Notes: generated by a model from the letters alone, not told the origin. DNA of 64,000 bases from Candidatus Bipolaricaulis anaerobius (GCF_900465355.1 NZ_LS483254.1:496001-560000); one strand, 5' to 3'; shown: positions 25,132-33,854, numbered from the stretch's first letter. Translations and numbers: made by a program.

Positions 25132-27768
25132 CTACAGGCCGACGATGCCCAGATAGAGGACGCCTTCGCCGACGGGGGAGAGGGGCCACCCGATCCCCAC
25201 CACCGCCGTGAACCCGAGGAGCCCCCCCAGCGCCTCAACTTGGATCATCGCTTCGGCACCGACCTCGAGATAGGTCGGGATTATCTCCCCTCCTTCCCCC
25301 TCCCGCCACAGCCGGGCGAGGGAGGCGTAGAGGCGGGAGCGGACCTCGGTCACGAGCGCTGCCCCGCCCAGGGAGTAGTCCGGCCGGAGCGGAGGGAGCC
25401 ATATCCCTAGCGAGGCGAAGGCCTTCCGGTCCCCGTGGGGCGGGTTCCCCGCGATCCGCGTTCGGAACTCGCTGAGGGCGGGAAGGAAGGCCGACGGGAG
25501 GTCGGGGCTGGCCAGGCCGACCCCCACGGTGAGGGTGAGGTAGAGATGGGGAGCGAGGCCGAGGAGCTGGGTGTGGCTGAGCTCCGCTTTCCATCCCTCC
25601 GGCGGGATCCAGAGGAGGGACAACCCGCCGCTGTGGGCGCGGGCGAGCTCCTCCTGCCATCCGAGCTCGACGCCGAGCGTCCACAGGGGCTGGCGGGCCA
25701 CGGTGAACGTGAGCTCGCCCACAGGTTCCCAGTACGTTCCCGCCGAGCCAAGGCGCGGCGTGGCCCACAGGTGGCGGGTCAAGGAGATGGCCCCGACGAG
25801 GGTCTCTCCCACTGCGGCCCCCCCCGTCATCGTCCACTCGCGGCCGTAGCGGACCCATCCGCTCACCGCCATCGCCTGGGGGTACACCCCCCACCCGAAC
25901 CGATCGAGGTAGCGGATCGTCATCCCCTCCGTGGCGGCGTCAGGCTGGACGAGGTAGGCATCGAGGGGCAACTCGTTCCGATCGAGCATCACCACGAACC
26001 GGCGGGGCCACGCGTTGTTGAGCCGGTCCACGTCAAGCGCACGGTGATCGGGATCCACCACCGCCTCGCGCACCGGGAACGGGGTGCGGAACTCGATTGT
26101 GGCGGACATGGCCCCCGCATCCCAGGTCTGGGAAGATCGCTCCCCCTCCGCCCCTCGGACCTCCACCGTCACGGGCATGTACCCGGTCCCGGCCCGCGTG
26201 ACGTGGACGGCTGTGACGTGTTCCTCTCCGTCCCTCGCGCGCACCATCCCGGCCGCGGCGTAGTCGGCCCACGCCTCACCGTACACCCACTGGGAGAAGA
26301 ACACCTCCCAGCCTTCCCCTGTCGCCCCTTCGAGGAGGGCCTGGAGGTCGGAGGACGTGAACATCCCCGACCGCGCTTGGGCATGGGCCTGGCGCAGCAC
26401 CCCGTCGAACGCCTCCTCCCCCGCAAGCGACGCCGCGGCGCGGAGGACGAGGTACCCCTTGTCGTAGAGGCGCACTGCGGACGCCTGCTCGTAGCGGACT
26501 TCGCCCCCTGGCTTGACCACCGCCTCATCGAACCCCGTGAACGCGGTCTGGAGGTAGGGGAGCTCGGTCATGTGCTGGCGGAGGTTCATGAACCCCAGCT
26601 GGCGGTTCACCAGCTCCTCCCCGAGGCCGTGTCGTTCGAGTTGGAACACGTTTCCCCCGTCCGCCCCGAACGTATCCTCGTACCAGCGGAGCGCCAGGTA
26701 CTGGCTCATCCCCTCGGAGAGCCAGTTCTCCGCATCGAGGTCCACCCCGATCCCGATCCCCCACCACAGGTGGGCGAGCTCGTGGGCGAGGATGTACCGG
26801 CTGTAGCGGGACAGGATCCCGCCTGCGGTGAGGTCGAACCGGCGGAAGAGCCAGCGGGGGAGGTACACGACCCCATCGGCGGTCATCGCGACCCCAATCT
26901 CGTTTGGGTGCTCGACGAGGAGGAGCCGGCCCTCGGGGTAAGGGCCGTACTTCTCCGCGTAGTAGGCGAGGATCTCCGGGAGGTAGGTCGCCAGCGCGCG
27001 GACCAGGTCCTCGTCGCCGGGCAGGGCAACCGCCTCGACCTCGATCCCCTGAAGGGGAACCGTCGCCCGGCGCAGGGTCCCCTTGGGCGCGAGGAAGAGC
27101 GACACCGAGCGCACGGGCGCGGAGAAGCTGGTTGTGAATGCGGTCCGCTCACCGTCCTCCTCTCGTGTCACCTCTCCCGGCAGGGCGGCCTCCCACCCCG
27201 CGGGCACGGTGAGCGTCACCCGGTAGTCGTGCGCCGACAGGAGGAGGGGCCACGTCCCATCCATGGGCGGCGAGGCGGGCAACGGATGCCACCCGAACCG
27301 CCACGTGTACACGTCGCCGAGTCTACCTGGCTCGCCAGCCCAGATGTGGGGGAACCTCGTCCGGAACGCGATCAAGAGGTCTCCTTCCCCCTCCGGCAGC
27401 TCGACCCGGAGGAGGACATCGTCCAGGGAGTAGGTCTGGAGCGTGGGGGGGGCAGGGTGGAGCTCGAACGGGAGCTCTTCCTCCCCATCTGGGGTGGACC
27501 ACGCCACCCGCTCAATCACCGTCCACGCAGGGTCGAACCCGCTAACGTAGGACCCGTCCTGCGCCAGGGGGGAGAGGTACGGGTTCGGTTCCCGTCCGAA
27601 GTTCCCGAGGAGGGCGAACCACGCTTCTCCAGGGGAGGAGTCCCATCCCATTCGCATCGTGCCGACGATGGCGTGCTCGTCGGGGACGAACGTGGACTCG
27701 ATCTGCACCGAGGAGGCCAAAGCCTCTCCGGCAAGGGTCAGCAAAAGGCAGCACAGCGCGCTCCGCAC
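25132..27768 (-). CDS. M1-like zinc metallopeptidase with beta-rich C-terminal domain
   Basis: An exported protein of 878 residues. The start is a GTG at 27768 with a perfect AGGAGG 6 bases upstream, followed at once by a signal peptide (RSALCCLLLTLAGEALASS); an ATG 27 bases earlier lies inside the preceding gene. The gluzincin site HELAH is at about 329-333 and the third zinc ligand E352 in SEGMSQY lies at the spacing typical of M1 peptidases. GVAMTADGVVYLP replaces the usual GAMEN. From about residue 620 the sequence is alternating beta-strand-like, resembling an outer-membrane barrel. This suggests a surface-anchored peptidase, which is inference. Confidence 0.8.
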   Translation of the reverse strand: MRSALCCLLLTLAGEALASSVQIESTFVPDEHAIVGTMRMGWDSSPGEAWFALLGNFGREPNPYLSPLAQDGSYVSGFDPAWTVIERVAWSTPDGEEELPFELHPAPPTLQTYSLDDVLLRVELPEGEGDLLIAFRTRFPHIWAGEPGRLGDVYTWRFGWHPLPASPPMDGTWPLLLSAHDYRVTLTVPAGWEAALPGEVTREEDGERTAFTTSFSAPVRSVSLFLAPKGTLRRATVPLQGIEVEAVALPGDEDLVRALATYLPEILAYYAEKYGPYPEGRLLLVEHPNEIGVAMTADGVVYLPRWLFRRFDLTAGGILSRYSRYILAHELAHLWWGIGIGVDLDAENWLSEGMSQYLALRWYEDTFGADGGNVFQLERHGLGEELVNRQLGFMNLRQHMTELPYLQTAFTGFDEAVVKPGGEVRYEQASAVRLYDKGYLVLRAAASLAGEEAFDGVLRQAHAQARSGMFTSSDLQALLEGATGEGWEVFFSQWVYGEAWADYAAAGMVRARDGEEHVTAVHVTRAGTGYMPVTVEVRGAEGERSSQTWDAGAMSATIEFRTPFPVREAVVDPDHRALDVDRLNNAWPRRFVVMLDRNELPLDAYLVQPDAATEGMTIRYLDRFGWGVYPQAMAVSGWVRYGREWTMTGGAAVGETLVGAISLTRHLWATPRLGSAGTYWEPVGELTFTVARQPLWTLGVELGWQEELARAHSGGLSLLWIPPEGWKAELSHTQLLGLAPHLYLTLTVGVGLASPDLPSAFLPALSEFRTRIAGNPPHGDRKAFASLGIWLPPLRPDYSLGGAALVTEVRSRLYASLARLWREGEGGEIIPTYLEVGAEAMIQVEALGGLLGFTAVVGIGWPLSPVGEGVLYLGIVGL

Positions 27769-27778
27769 GTTGATCCTC

Positions 27779-29080
27779 CTAGGTGGGCTCTTCATCGGGT
27801 TGCGGTTCGGGGTTAAGGGCGAGGCGGACGGTTGTGATCTCGCGGGCGCTCGCCCGTTCGACCGTGATCTCGGTCCGTCCGATGTGAAGCTTCGTCCCGA
27901 CCTCTGGGATGTCGCCCAGGCGTTCCAGGACGAGCCCGGCGATCGTCACCGCTTCGTCCTCGGGAAGGTCTGCCCCCAGGCTCCGGTTCACCGTGCGGAC
28001 CTCGGCGTCCCCGCCCACGATCGCCTCGGTCGGGGACAGGCGGCGGATGAGGGGCCGGGGGCGGCGGCGGTCGTACTCGTCCTCGATCTCCCCCACGATC
28101 TCCTCGAGGATGTCCTCCAGGGTCACGATCCCCACCACCCCCCCGTACTCGTCCACGACCACCGCCATGTGGGACCGCTCCCGTTGGAACTCCTGGAGGA
28201 GGGCACCGATCGGCTTCGTGGTCGGCGTGAACGACACCGGGCGGAGGAGGGAGGTGAGGGAAACGTTCGCCGGGGGCTCCCCGAGGTGGGCAAGGAGGTC
28301 CTTGGCATGGAGGAGCCCGACGACGTTGTCCTCCGTCCCCTGGTACACCGGATAGCGGGAGTGGCCGTCGGACACGATGAACTTCACCACCTCGGCCAGG
28401 GGGGTCCCCACCTCGATCGTCTTCATGTCGGTGCGGGGGACCATGATGTCTTCGGCCGTGATCTCGTCCAGGGAGAGGATCCGCCGCATCATGTCCCCAT
28501 GCTCTCGGGAGAGGGCCCCCCGTTCCTCCCCCAGCTCGATGATGGACACGAGTTGGTCCTTGGAAAGCGATGCCCGCTCCCGGGAGAAGAACTCGATCCC
28601 GAATGGACGCACCAGGTACGCCCCCGCCCTGCGGAAGAACTGCACCACGGGATGGGAGGCCCGCGTCAGCTGCCACATGGGGACGATCACCGCCATCGCC
28701 ACTGCCTCCGGGCGGTTGCGGGCGATGTTTTTGGGGGTGATCTCCCCGATGAGGAGGAGGAACGTCGTCAGGACGACCGTGGAGATGAGGCCTTGCGCGT
28801 ACTCGGGGAGGGTCGGGAGGAGGCGCAGGAAGAGGAGGGTGGCCAGGCTCGATGCCCCGACGTTGACGAGGTTGTTGTAGATAACGAGGCAGGTGATGAA
28901 GTCGTTGGGATCGCGCAACAGGTGCTCGAGGGCCTTCACCTTCTGTTTCGAGGAGGTCCGGCGAAGGAGGTGGAACACCCGGAGCTCGGAAAGAGCAGAC
29001 AGTGCCGTCTCAGAAGCGGAGAAAAAAGCGGAGAGAAGCAGGAGAAGAAAAAGGACGATACCTTGCGACTCTGGGGTCAC
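27779..29080 (-). CDS. CNNM/CorC-HlyC-type transporter with CBS domains
   Basis: A 433-residue membrane protein: a DUF21/CNNM membrane domain (about 1-170, with SAFFSASETALSALS and GEITPKNIA), two CBS domains (about 195-315, MVPRTDMKTIEV and VVVDEYGGVVGIVTLEDILEE) and a C-terminal CorC/HlyC domain (from about 335, SPTEAIVGGDAEVRTVN). Relatives take part in Mg2+ or Co2+ export. GTG at 29080 is preceded by GGAGAG, and TATAAT at 29102-29107 gives a leader of roughly 15 bases. It is divergent from ffh and precedes the metallopeptidase by 10 bases. Confidence 0.9.
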   Translation of the reverse strand: MTPESQGIVLFLLLLLSAFFSASETALSALSELRVFHLLRRTSSKQKVKALEHLLRDPNDFITCLVIYNNLVNVGASSLATLLFLRLLPTLPEYAQGLISTVVLTTFLLLIGEITPKNIARNRPEAVAMAVIVPMWQLTRASHPVVQFFRRAGAYLVRPFGIEFFSRERASLSKDQLVSIIELGEERGALSREHGDMMRRILSLDEITAEDIMVPRTDMKTIEVGTPLAEVVKFIVSDGHSRYPVYQGTEDNVVGLLHAKDLLAHLGEPPANVSLTSLLRPVSFTPTTKPIGALLQEFQRERSHMAVVVDEYGGVVGIVTLEDILEEIVGEIEDEYDRRRPRPLIRRLSPTEAIVGGDAEVRTVNRSLGADLPEDEAVTIAGLVLERLGDIPEVGTKLHIGRTEITVERASAREITTVRLALNPEPQPDEEPT

Positions 29081-29101
29081 CTCTCCATCACCTCACTGAA
29101 G

Positions 29102-29107
29102 ATTATA
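29102..29107 (-). promoter_or_regulatory. -10 box of the CorC/HlyC gene
   Basis: A consensus TATAAT on the minus strand; the -35 region is not recognisable. The start codon is 21 bases downstream, so this gene would have a short leader with a ribosome-binding site. Confidence 0.45.
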
Positions 29108-29151
29108 GTCGAGGTTCGCCCCGACCCTGGTCACCATCCCCACCGTGGTCG

Positions 29152-29180
29152 TTGTGGGTCGGTCCTGCGGGACGTAGACT
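29152..29180 (+). promoter_or_regulatory. Predicted near-leaderless promoter for ffh
   Basis: TTGTGG (29152-29157), 17-base spacer, TAGACT (29175-29180), then 9 bases to the GTG at 29190. Confidence 0.55.
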
Positions 29181-29189
29181 TCACCCCTA

Positions 29190-30500
29190 GTGTTTGAGTC
29201 GTTGACCGAGCGGCTGTCCCAGGCGTTCCAGAGGCTCCGTGCCCCCGGGCGGCTCACCCCGGCAGAGGTCGAGGCCGGGCTGCGCGAGATCCGGCAGGCC
29301 CTCCTCGCCGCCGATGTCCACTACGGGGTGGTGCGCGATCTCTTGGCGCGGGTCGAGGAACGGTCGGTTGGGGAGAAGGTCGTGGAGTCGCTCGCCCCTG
29401 CCGAGCAGCTCCTGGGGATCGTGCGGGCGGAGATGGCGGCGGCGATGGGGGGCGAGGCGACCAAGCTTCGCCTGGCGGGCCGGCCGGCGATCGTCCTCCT
29501 CGTCGGCCCAGCGGGATCGGGGAAGACGACCACCGCGGGGAAGCTGGCGCGGCATCTCCTCCGCAAGGGACGCCAGCCTTTCCTCGTATGCGCCGACCCG
29601 CAGCGCCCGGCGGCGGCGGAGCAGCTCGCGACCTTGGCCTCGCGGCTTGGGATCGCGTTTGCCCGAGCGGTGGAGGACCCTGTCGTGGAGGTGACCCAGG
29701 CGGCAGAGCGGGCCCGGCGGGAGCTCCGCGACGTCCTGATCGTGGACACGCCGGGCACTCCCCCCGGAGCGGCGCCTCCCCCGTTCGTGGCCGATCTCGT
29801 GGCCGCCCTTGAGCCAAGCGATGTCCTCCTCGTCCTCGACGCGCTCGTGGGTCAGGAGGCGGTGCGGATGGGCGAGGCGTTCGCCCCCCTTGGGATCACG
29901 GGGCTCATCCTCACCAAGCTCGACGGGGATGCGCGGGGGGGGGCCGCCCTCTCCCTGCCGACCCGGCTTGGGGAGCCAGTCCTGTTCGTGGGGGTGGGGG
30001 AGAAGCCCGAGGACCTCGAACCGTTCGATCCCGGGCGGATGGCGGACCGGATCCTTGGGTTCGGCGATCTGGCTGGGCTGGCGGAGGTGCTCGCCGAGGC
30101 GGGGGGGGAGGAGGTCGCGGCCACGGCGGCCCGGGTGCGGGAGGGGACGTTCACCCTTGAGGACTTCCTCATCCAGTTCGAGGCGATGAGCCGCGCCGGA
30201 CCCTTGGACCAGCTCCTCGCCAAGATCCCCGGCTTGGGTAAGGTCGCCCCCGACGAGGAGGTGGAGTCCGAGCTCAAGCGGTCACGGGCCATCATCCAAT
30301 CGATGACGGTTGAGGAGCGGCGCCACCCCCATATAATCGGGTCTAGCCGCAAGCGCCGGATCGCCCGCGGTTCGGGAACTACTGTTCAGGAAGTGAATCA
30401 GCTTCTGTCCCAATACGAGCAGGCGCGGCGCCTTGTGCGCGGGCTAGGCAAGCAGCGACGGCCCCCGGGAGGGGGCGGACGCGTTCCAGTGATGAGGTGA
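29190..30500 (+). CDS. ffh: Signal recognition particle GTPase (SRP54)
   Basis: Targets nascent membrane and secreted proteins with 4.5S RNA. The 436-residue protein has an N domain (1-about 95), a G domain and an M domain. Motifs: P-loop GPAGSGKT at 106-113, ADPQRPAAAEQLATLA (G2) at 135-150, TKLDGDARGG (G4), VGVGEKPEDLEPF (G5), and the RNA-binding SMTVEERRHP plus SSRKRRIARGSG in the M domain. Two oddities: G3 is DTPGTPPGAAPP at 186-197 where DTAGR plus a conserved helix is usual, and the M domain is poor in methionine. GTG start fits the promoter at 29152. Confidence 0.93.
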   Translation: MFESLTERLSQAFQRLRAPGRLTPAEVEAGLREIRQALLAADVHYGVVRDLLARVEERSVGEKVVESLAPAEQLLGIVRAEMAAAMGGEATKLRLAGRPAIVLLVGPAGSGKTTTAGKLARHLLRKGRQPFLVCADPQRPAAAEQLATLASRLGIAFARAVEDPVVEVTQAAERARRELRDVLIVDTPGTPPGAAPPPFVADLVAALEPSDVLLVLDALVGQEAVRMGEAFAPLGITGLILTKLDGDARGGAALSLPTRLGEPVLFVGVGEKPEDLEPFDPGRMADRILGFGDLAGLAEVLAEAGGEEVAATAARVREGTFTLEDFLIQFEAMSRAGPLDQLLAKIPGLGKVAPDEEVESELKRSRAIIQSMTVEERRHPHIIGSSRKRRIARGSGTTVQEVNQLLSQYEQARRLVRGLGKQRRPPGGGGRVPVMR

Positions 30501-30504
30501 TGGG

Positions 30505-30804
30505 ATGGTCAAGATCAGGCTCATGCGGGTGGGCAAGCGCAAGCAGCCCAGCTACCGGATCGTGGTGATGGAGGGGGCGGACAAGCAAGGAGGCCGGGCT
30601 GTGGCGACGATCGGCCACTACAACCCGCTCGCCGAGCCCGAGGAGTTCACGCTGGACACGGAGGCCGCCCTGTCCTGGCTCCGTCGGGGGGCCCAACCGT
30701 CCGCGGCCGCCCGCCGCCTGTTGGCGAAGAGCGGCGTCCTCAAGGCGCTCGAAGACGCCCGATCGGGCCGCGGCGCTGCGCCGGGCGAAGGAGATGCTGG
30801 CTGA
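30505..30804 (+). CDS. rpsP: 30S ribosomal protein S16
   Basis: A 99-residue small-subunit protein. VKIRLMRVGKRKQPSYRIVV is the invariant S16 N-terminus and GHYNP is also conserved. It starts 4 bases after ffh and overlaps khpA by 11 bases. A GC-rich alanine/glycine tail extends past the usual end near residue 85. The ffh-rpsP-khpA-trmD order is a widely conserved translation cluster. Confidence 0.97.
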   Translation: MVKIRLMRVGKRKQPSYRIVVMEGADKQGGRAVATIGHYNPLAEPEEFTLDTEAALSWLRRGAQPSAAARRLLAKSGVLKALEDARSGRGAAPGEGDAG

Positions 30805-31015
30805 CCTCGCGCGGTACCTCGTCCGCGCGGTGACCTCGCGGCCGGGCGGGGTCTACGTCGAGCACATCCGTTCCGGGGATGTGGATTTTTTGTTCCTCCG
30901 CCTGACCGGGCCCGACGACCGAGGGCTCGCCGCCCGCGACCGGGAGGCCCTCGCCACGGTCATCGAGGCCATCGCTGCGCAGGCCGGCCAGACCGTGATT
31001 GTGGACTGGAAATGA
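30794..31015 (+). CDS. khpA: KhpA-like KH-domain RNA-binding protein
   Basis: A 73-residue protein in the standard khpA place between rpsP and trmD. The N-terminal helix (LADLARYLVRAVTSRP) and the strand pattern fit KhpA, a small single-KH protein that pairs with KhpB/Jag in RNA regulation. The GXXG loop that normally contacts RNA (GKIIGKxG-like) is replaced by DRGLAARDREA, so nucleic-acid binding may be altered. Identity rests partly on gene order. Confidence 0.75.
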   Translation: MLADLARYLVRAVTSRPGGVYVEHIRSGDVDFLFLRLTGPDDRGLAARDREALATVIEAIAAQAGQTVIVDWK

Positions 31016-31722
31016 GGTTTGACGTCGTCACCCTCCATCCGGAGATGCTTCTCCCGTTCGCCGCGGAGGGGATCCTCCGGGGGGCGCAGGACAAGGGATT
31101 GATCGAGATCCATCTCCACGACCTGCGGCTCTTCTCCCCGGAGGGGGGGATCGTGGACGACCGGCCGTTCGGGGGTGGGGCGGGGATGGTGATGCGGCCG
31201 GAGCCGTTCGCGCGGGCTCTTGCGGCGATCGGGCGCGAGGGCGGGAGGACGCCGTACACGGTGCTCCTCTCCGCGCAGGGGGTCCGCTTCTCCCAGGAGA
31301 TCGCGCATGCCCTGGCCCGGGAGCGCGCCGTGGCCCTCCTCTGCGGCCGCTACGAGGGGGTGGACGAACGGGTGGCCGCGCGGTGCGATCTCGAGCTCTC
31401 GATCGGGGACTACGTCCTCGCGGGGGGCGAGCTCGCCGCGGCGGTGGTGTTGGAGACGACGGCGCGGATGGTGCCCGGGGTGGTCGGGCGCCACGAGTCG
31501 GCAGCCACTGACTCCTTCTACTCCGGGGCGCGCTTGGGGTACCCCCAGTACACCCGCCCCCGGGTGTTCCAGGGAATGGAGGTGCCGGCCGTCCTCCTCT
31601 CCGGCGACCACGAGAAGATCCGCCGCTGGCGGGAGAGGGAGGCGTGGCGGAAGACCCTCCGCCACCGCCCTGACCTCGTGGGATTGAACCTTCCTCCAGC
31701 GGAACGGGGTGAGGCGCCGTGA
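31012..31722 (+). CDS. trmD: tRNA (guanine-N1-)-methyltransferase
   Basis: SPOUT-class enzyme making m1G37 in tRNAs, which prevents frameshifting. The 236-residue protein shows MRFDVVTLHPEML at the N-terminus, GGGAGMVMRPEPF, and the trefoil-knot SAM motifs LLCGRYEGVDERV and SIGDYVLAGGELAA, then GYPQYTRP. It overlaps khpA by 4 bases (ATGA). The usual neighbours rimM and rplS are absent. Confidence 0.96.
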   Translation: MRFDVVTLHPEMLLPFAAEGILRGAQDKGLIEIHLHDLRLFSPEGGIVDDRPFGGGAGMVMRPEPFARALAAIGREGGRTPYTVLLSAQGVRFSQEIAHALARERAVALLCGRYEGVDERVAARCDLELSIGDYVLAGGELAAAVVLETTARMVPGVVGRHESAATDSFYSGARLGYPQYTRPRVFQGMEVPAVLLSGDHEKIRRWREREAWRKTLRHRPDLVGLNLPPAERGEAP

Positions 31723-31758
31723 GCCGTGAGGGCCCGATCGTCCGCCAAGGAGGTAGAG

Positions 31759-32214
31759 ATGCAGCTCCTTGACCTGTATGTGCTTGTCTTGCGGATTGTG
31801 GGGATCTGGGTTGCGTTCTACGGGCTCGTCTACCTGACCGCGTTTGTGAGCGCCGCGAGCGTTGGGTTCCTCATTCAGTGGGCGTTCGCCCTCGTGGTGT
31901 ACGGGGCCGCGGCGTTCGTCCTCCTCCGGTATCCCTCCGCCGTGGCCAAGTGGCTGGTGCGGGACGAGGGGGAGAAGGACCTCACCCTCGGCCTCTCCGC
32001 GCGGGACCTCCAGTCCGTCCTCGTCTCCACGATCGGGTTCTACCTTGTGGTCACGGGGATCCCGGCTCTCGTGGCCTCGCTCATCCAACAAGCCCAGTAC
32101 AGATCGGGGATCGTCTGGCAAGGGGTTGTGCGGCCCGCGGTGCAGCTCATCATCGGGGCTCTCATCCTGACCCGGCAGAGGTGGGGACCGCGGCGGGTGG
32201 GTGGGGGCAACTAG
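31759..32214 (+). CDS. Small integral membrane protein of unknown function
   Basis: A 151-residue protein with about four hydrophobic segments (near residues 4-25, 28-52, 85-107 and 115-137). I do not recognise the family. The N-terminal half precedes a charged loop (RDEGEKDLTLGLSARDL). ATG at 31759 is chosen because AAGGAGG lies 5 bases upstream, although the frame extends 33 bases further. It follows trmD after 36 bases and overlaps nothing. Confidence 0.65.
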   Translation: MQLLDLYVLVLRIVGIWVAFYGLVYLTAFVSAASVGFLIQWAFALVVYGAAAFVLLRYPSAVAKWLVRDEGEKDLTLGLSARDLQSVLVSTIGFYLVVTGIPALVASLIQQAQYRSGIVWQGVVRPAVQLIIGALILTRQRWGPRRVGGGN

Positions 32215-32239
32215 CGGTGTTTCGGGGTACGGTGGCGGG

Positions 32240-32740
32240 GTGATCCTGACCACCCGCCGGCTCACGCTTGTGGCCTGTCCCGTTGAGGTCGCCCAGGCGC
32301 TTCTCGGCGAGGGGGCGGAGCGGATCCTCGGCGCCGCGGTCCCGTCCGGCTGGCCGTCGCCGGAGCTCACGGGGATCCTCCCCCTCTACCTCCAGGAGCT
32401 CCTCCACGACCCGAGTGCCCTCGGGTGGGGGATTTGGATCCCCATCGATCGGGGAGCGAACGCGGTCGTAGGGGATGCGGGGTTCAAGGGCCGGCCGGCT
32501 CCGGACGGGACCGTGGAGATCGGGTACGGGACCGCTCCCGCTTTCCGCGGACGGGGCTACGCCACCGAAGCAGTGCAAGCCCTCATCGGTTGGGCCTTCA
32601 CCCAGCCCGCGGTGGGACAGGTCGTCGCGGAGTGCGTGCCGGAGAACGCGGCCTCGATTCGCGTCCTGGCGAAGGCCGGGTTCCGGTGCACCTCTGCTCA
32701 GGCGGGATCCCTGCGCTGGGCGAGGTCGCGCCGGATATGA
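32240..32740 (+). CDS. GNAT-family acetyltransferase (RimJ-like)
   Basis: A 166-residue N-acetyltransferase. LTTRRLTLV at the start and the acetyl-CoA loop PAFRGRGYATEAVQAL with ENAASIRVLAKAGF are typical of RimJ/RimL-type enzymes that acetylate protein N-termini or small amines. The substrate is unknown. GTG at 32240 is chosen: it begins the conserved region and sits 6 bases after TACGGT, a possible -10 box. The stop lies 10 bases before the next gene. Confidence 0.8.
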   Translation: MILTTRRLTLVACPVEVAQALLGEGAERILGAAVPSGWPSPELTGILPLYLQELLHDPSALGWGIWIPIDRGANAVVGDAGFKGRPAPDGTVEIGYGTAPAFRGRGYATEAVQALIGWAFTQPAVGQVVAECVPENAASIRVLAKAGFRCTSAQAGSLRWARSRRI

Positions 32741-32750
32741 TCGCGCGGAG

Positions 32751-33812
32751 ATGGGCGCCCAACGTAGTCCGGTTCAGGCGGTCGTGTTCGATTTGGGCGG
32801 GACGCTGCTGCAGGAGATCCCCGGGTCCGATGGCCCGCTCCCCGACGGGCCGAGGATCGAGGCGACCCCCGGCGCGAGGGAGGCCCTGCGGGCGCTTCAC
32901 GGCCGCTACACCCTCGCCGTGGCCACGAACGCTCGCCTGTCCGATGAGCGCCACGTGCGGAAGGCCCTCGCCCAGGTCGGGCTCGATCCCTACCTGGCCG
33001 CGGTGGTCACCGCGCACGACGTGGGGAAGGGCAAGCCCGATCCCGGGTTCTTCCACGCCGTGCTGGAACGCGTCGGCTGCCCTCCCGCGGGTGCGGCGAT
33101 GGTCGGGGACGGATACGGGACCGACATCGTCGGCGCCAAGGAAGCCGGGCTGCGGGCGATTTGGTTCAACCCTGCTTGTTCCCCCGGTCCGCTCGTCCAC
33201 CCCATCCACGACGCGGAGGTTCCGGCCTTGGGGGATCTCCCCTCTACCTTGGATCGCCCGTTTCCCCCCGATCTCGCCGCGGCCCTTGCGATCCTGCGTG
33301 AGCACGCTGTCCCCGAGAACATCGTGCGGCACTCGCTCGCCGTGGCAGCGGTCGCGCACCGGCTCGCGTGGTGCCTGCGGGCGGAAGGGATCCCGGTGGA
33401 TCCCCTTCTCGCCCACCGGGGAGGGCTCCTCCACGATCTGGACAAGCTTTCCGTGGGGGACCACACCGAGCACGGGGTGAAGGCAGGACAAATCCTCCGC
33501 GAGCTAGGTTGGCCAGACCTCGCCGGGATCGCCGAGGAGCACGTCCTGGGAGCGAACCCCCACACATGGGAGGAGAAGGTCGTCCACTACGCGGACAAGA
33601 TCGTGGAGGCGGACCGGGTGGTGGGGCTCGCGGAGCGGGTGAGCGGCCTCTCCCGCCGTTACGTTGCCGATAGAGACCGGATCGCGCGCGCTCTCCCCCT
33701 TCTTTGCGCCCTGGAAGAGGAGATTGTGGGGCCCCTCTCCGCGCCGCGGGAGGAAGTGATGGCCGAGCTGCGGGCGCTCGACCTTCGGCTCCCCCCGTTT
33801 GTCGCAGCGTGA
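32751..33812 (+). CDS. HAD-like hydrolase fused to an HD phosphohydrolase domain
   Basis: A 353-residue two-domain protein. Residues about 8-145 are HAD-like: VVFDLGGTL with D14 but Gly at position 16 where the acid/base Asp usually sits, ATNAR near 58-62, GKGKPDP at 92-98 and MVGDGYGTDIVGAKEAG at 117-133. Residues about 175-325 are an HD domain: H194, H228-D229 (GGLLHDLDK) and a later HYADK. Both halves look folded and metal-binding. The likely targets are phosphorylated small molecules or nucleotides; no function is assigned. A TATGAT box ends 9 bases before the ATG. Confidence 0.78.
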   Translation: MGAQRSPVQAVVFDLGGTLLQEIPGSDGPLPDGPRIEATPGAREALRALHGRYTLAVATNARLSDERHVRKALAQVGLDPYLAAVVTAHDVGKGKPDPGFFHAVLERVGCPPAGAAMVGDGYGTDIVGAKEAGLRAIWFNPACSPGPLVHPIHDAEVPALGDLPSTLDRPFPPDLAAALAILREHAVPENIVRHSLAVAAVAHRLAWCLRAEGIPVDPLLAHRGGLLHDLDKLSVGDHTEHGVKAGQILRELGWPDLAGIAEEHVLGANPHTWEEKVVHYADKIVEADRVVGLAERVSGLSRRYVADRDRIARALPLLCALEEEIVGPLSAPREEVMAELRALDLRLPPFVAA

Positions 33813-33827
33813 GATCGGGCCTATCAT
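33799..33827 (+). promoter_or_regulatory. Predicted promoter for the Fn3 lipoprotein gene
   Basis: TTGTCG (33799-33804), 17-base spacer, TATCAT (33822-33827). RNA would start near 33834 and include GAGGAGGGG before the ATG at 33855, so this gene has a normal leader. Confidence 0.55.
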
Positions 33828-33854
33828 CGGCCCACCTAGAGGAGGGGAGCGAAG

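Noticed and set aside
22381-25410. A 1009-codon open frame antisense to pheT and tsaE
   Set aside because: It is full of Arg/Pro/Gly/His-rich low-complexity sequence, as expected for the complement of GC-rich coding DNA, and lies wholly opposite clear genes.
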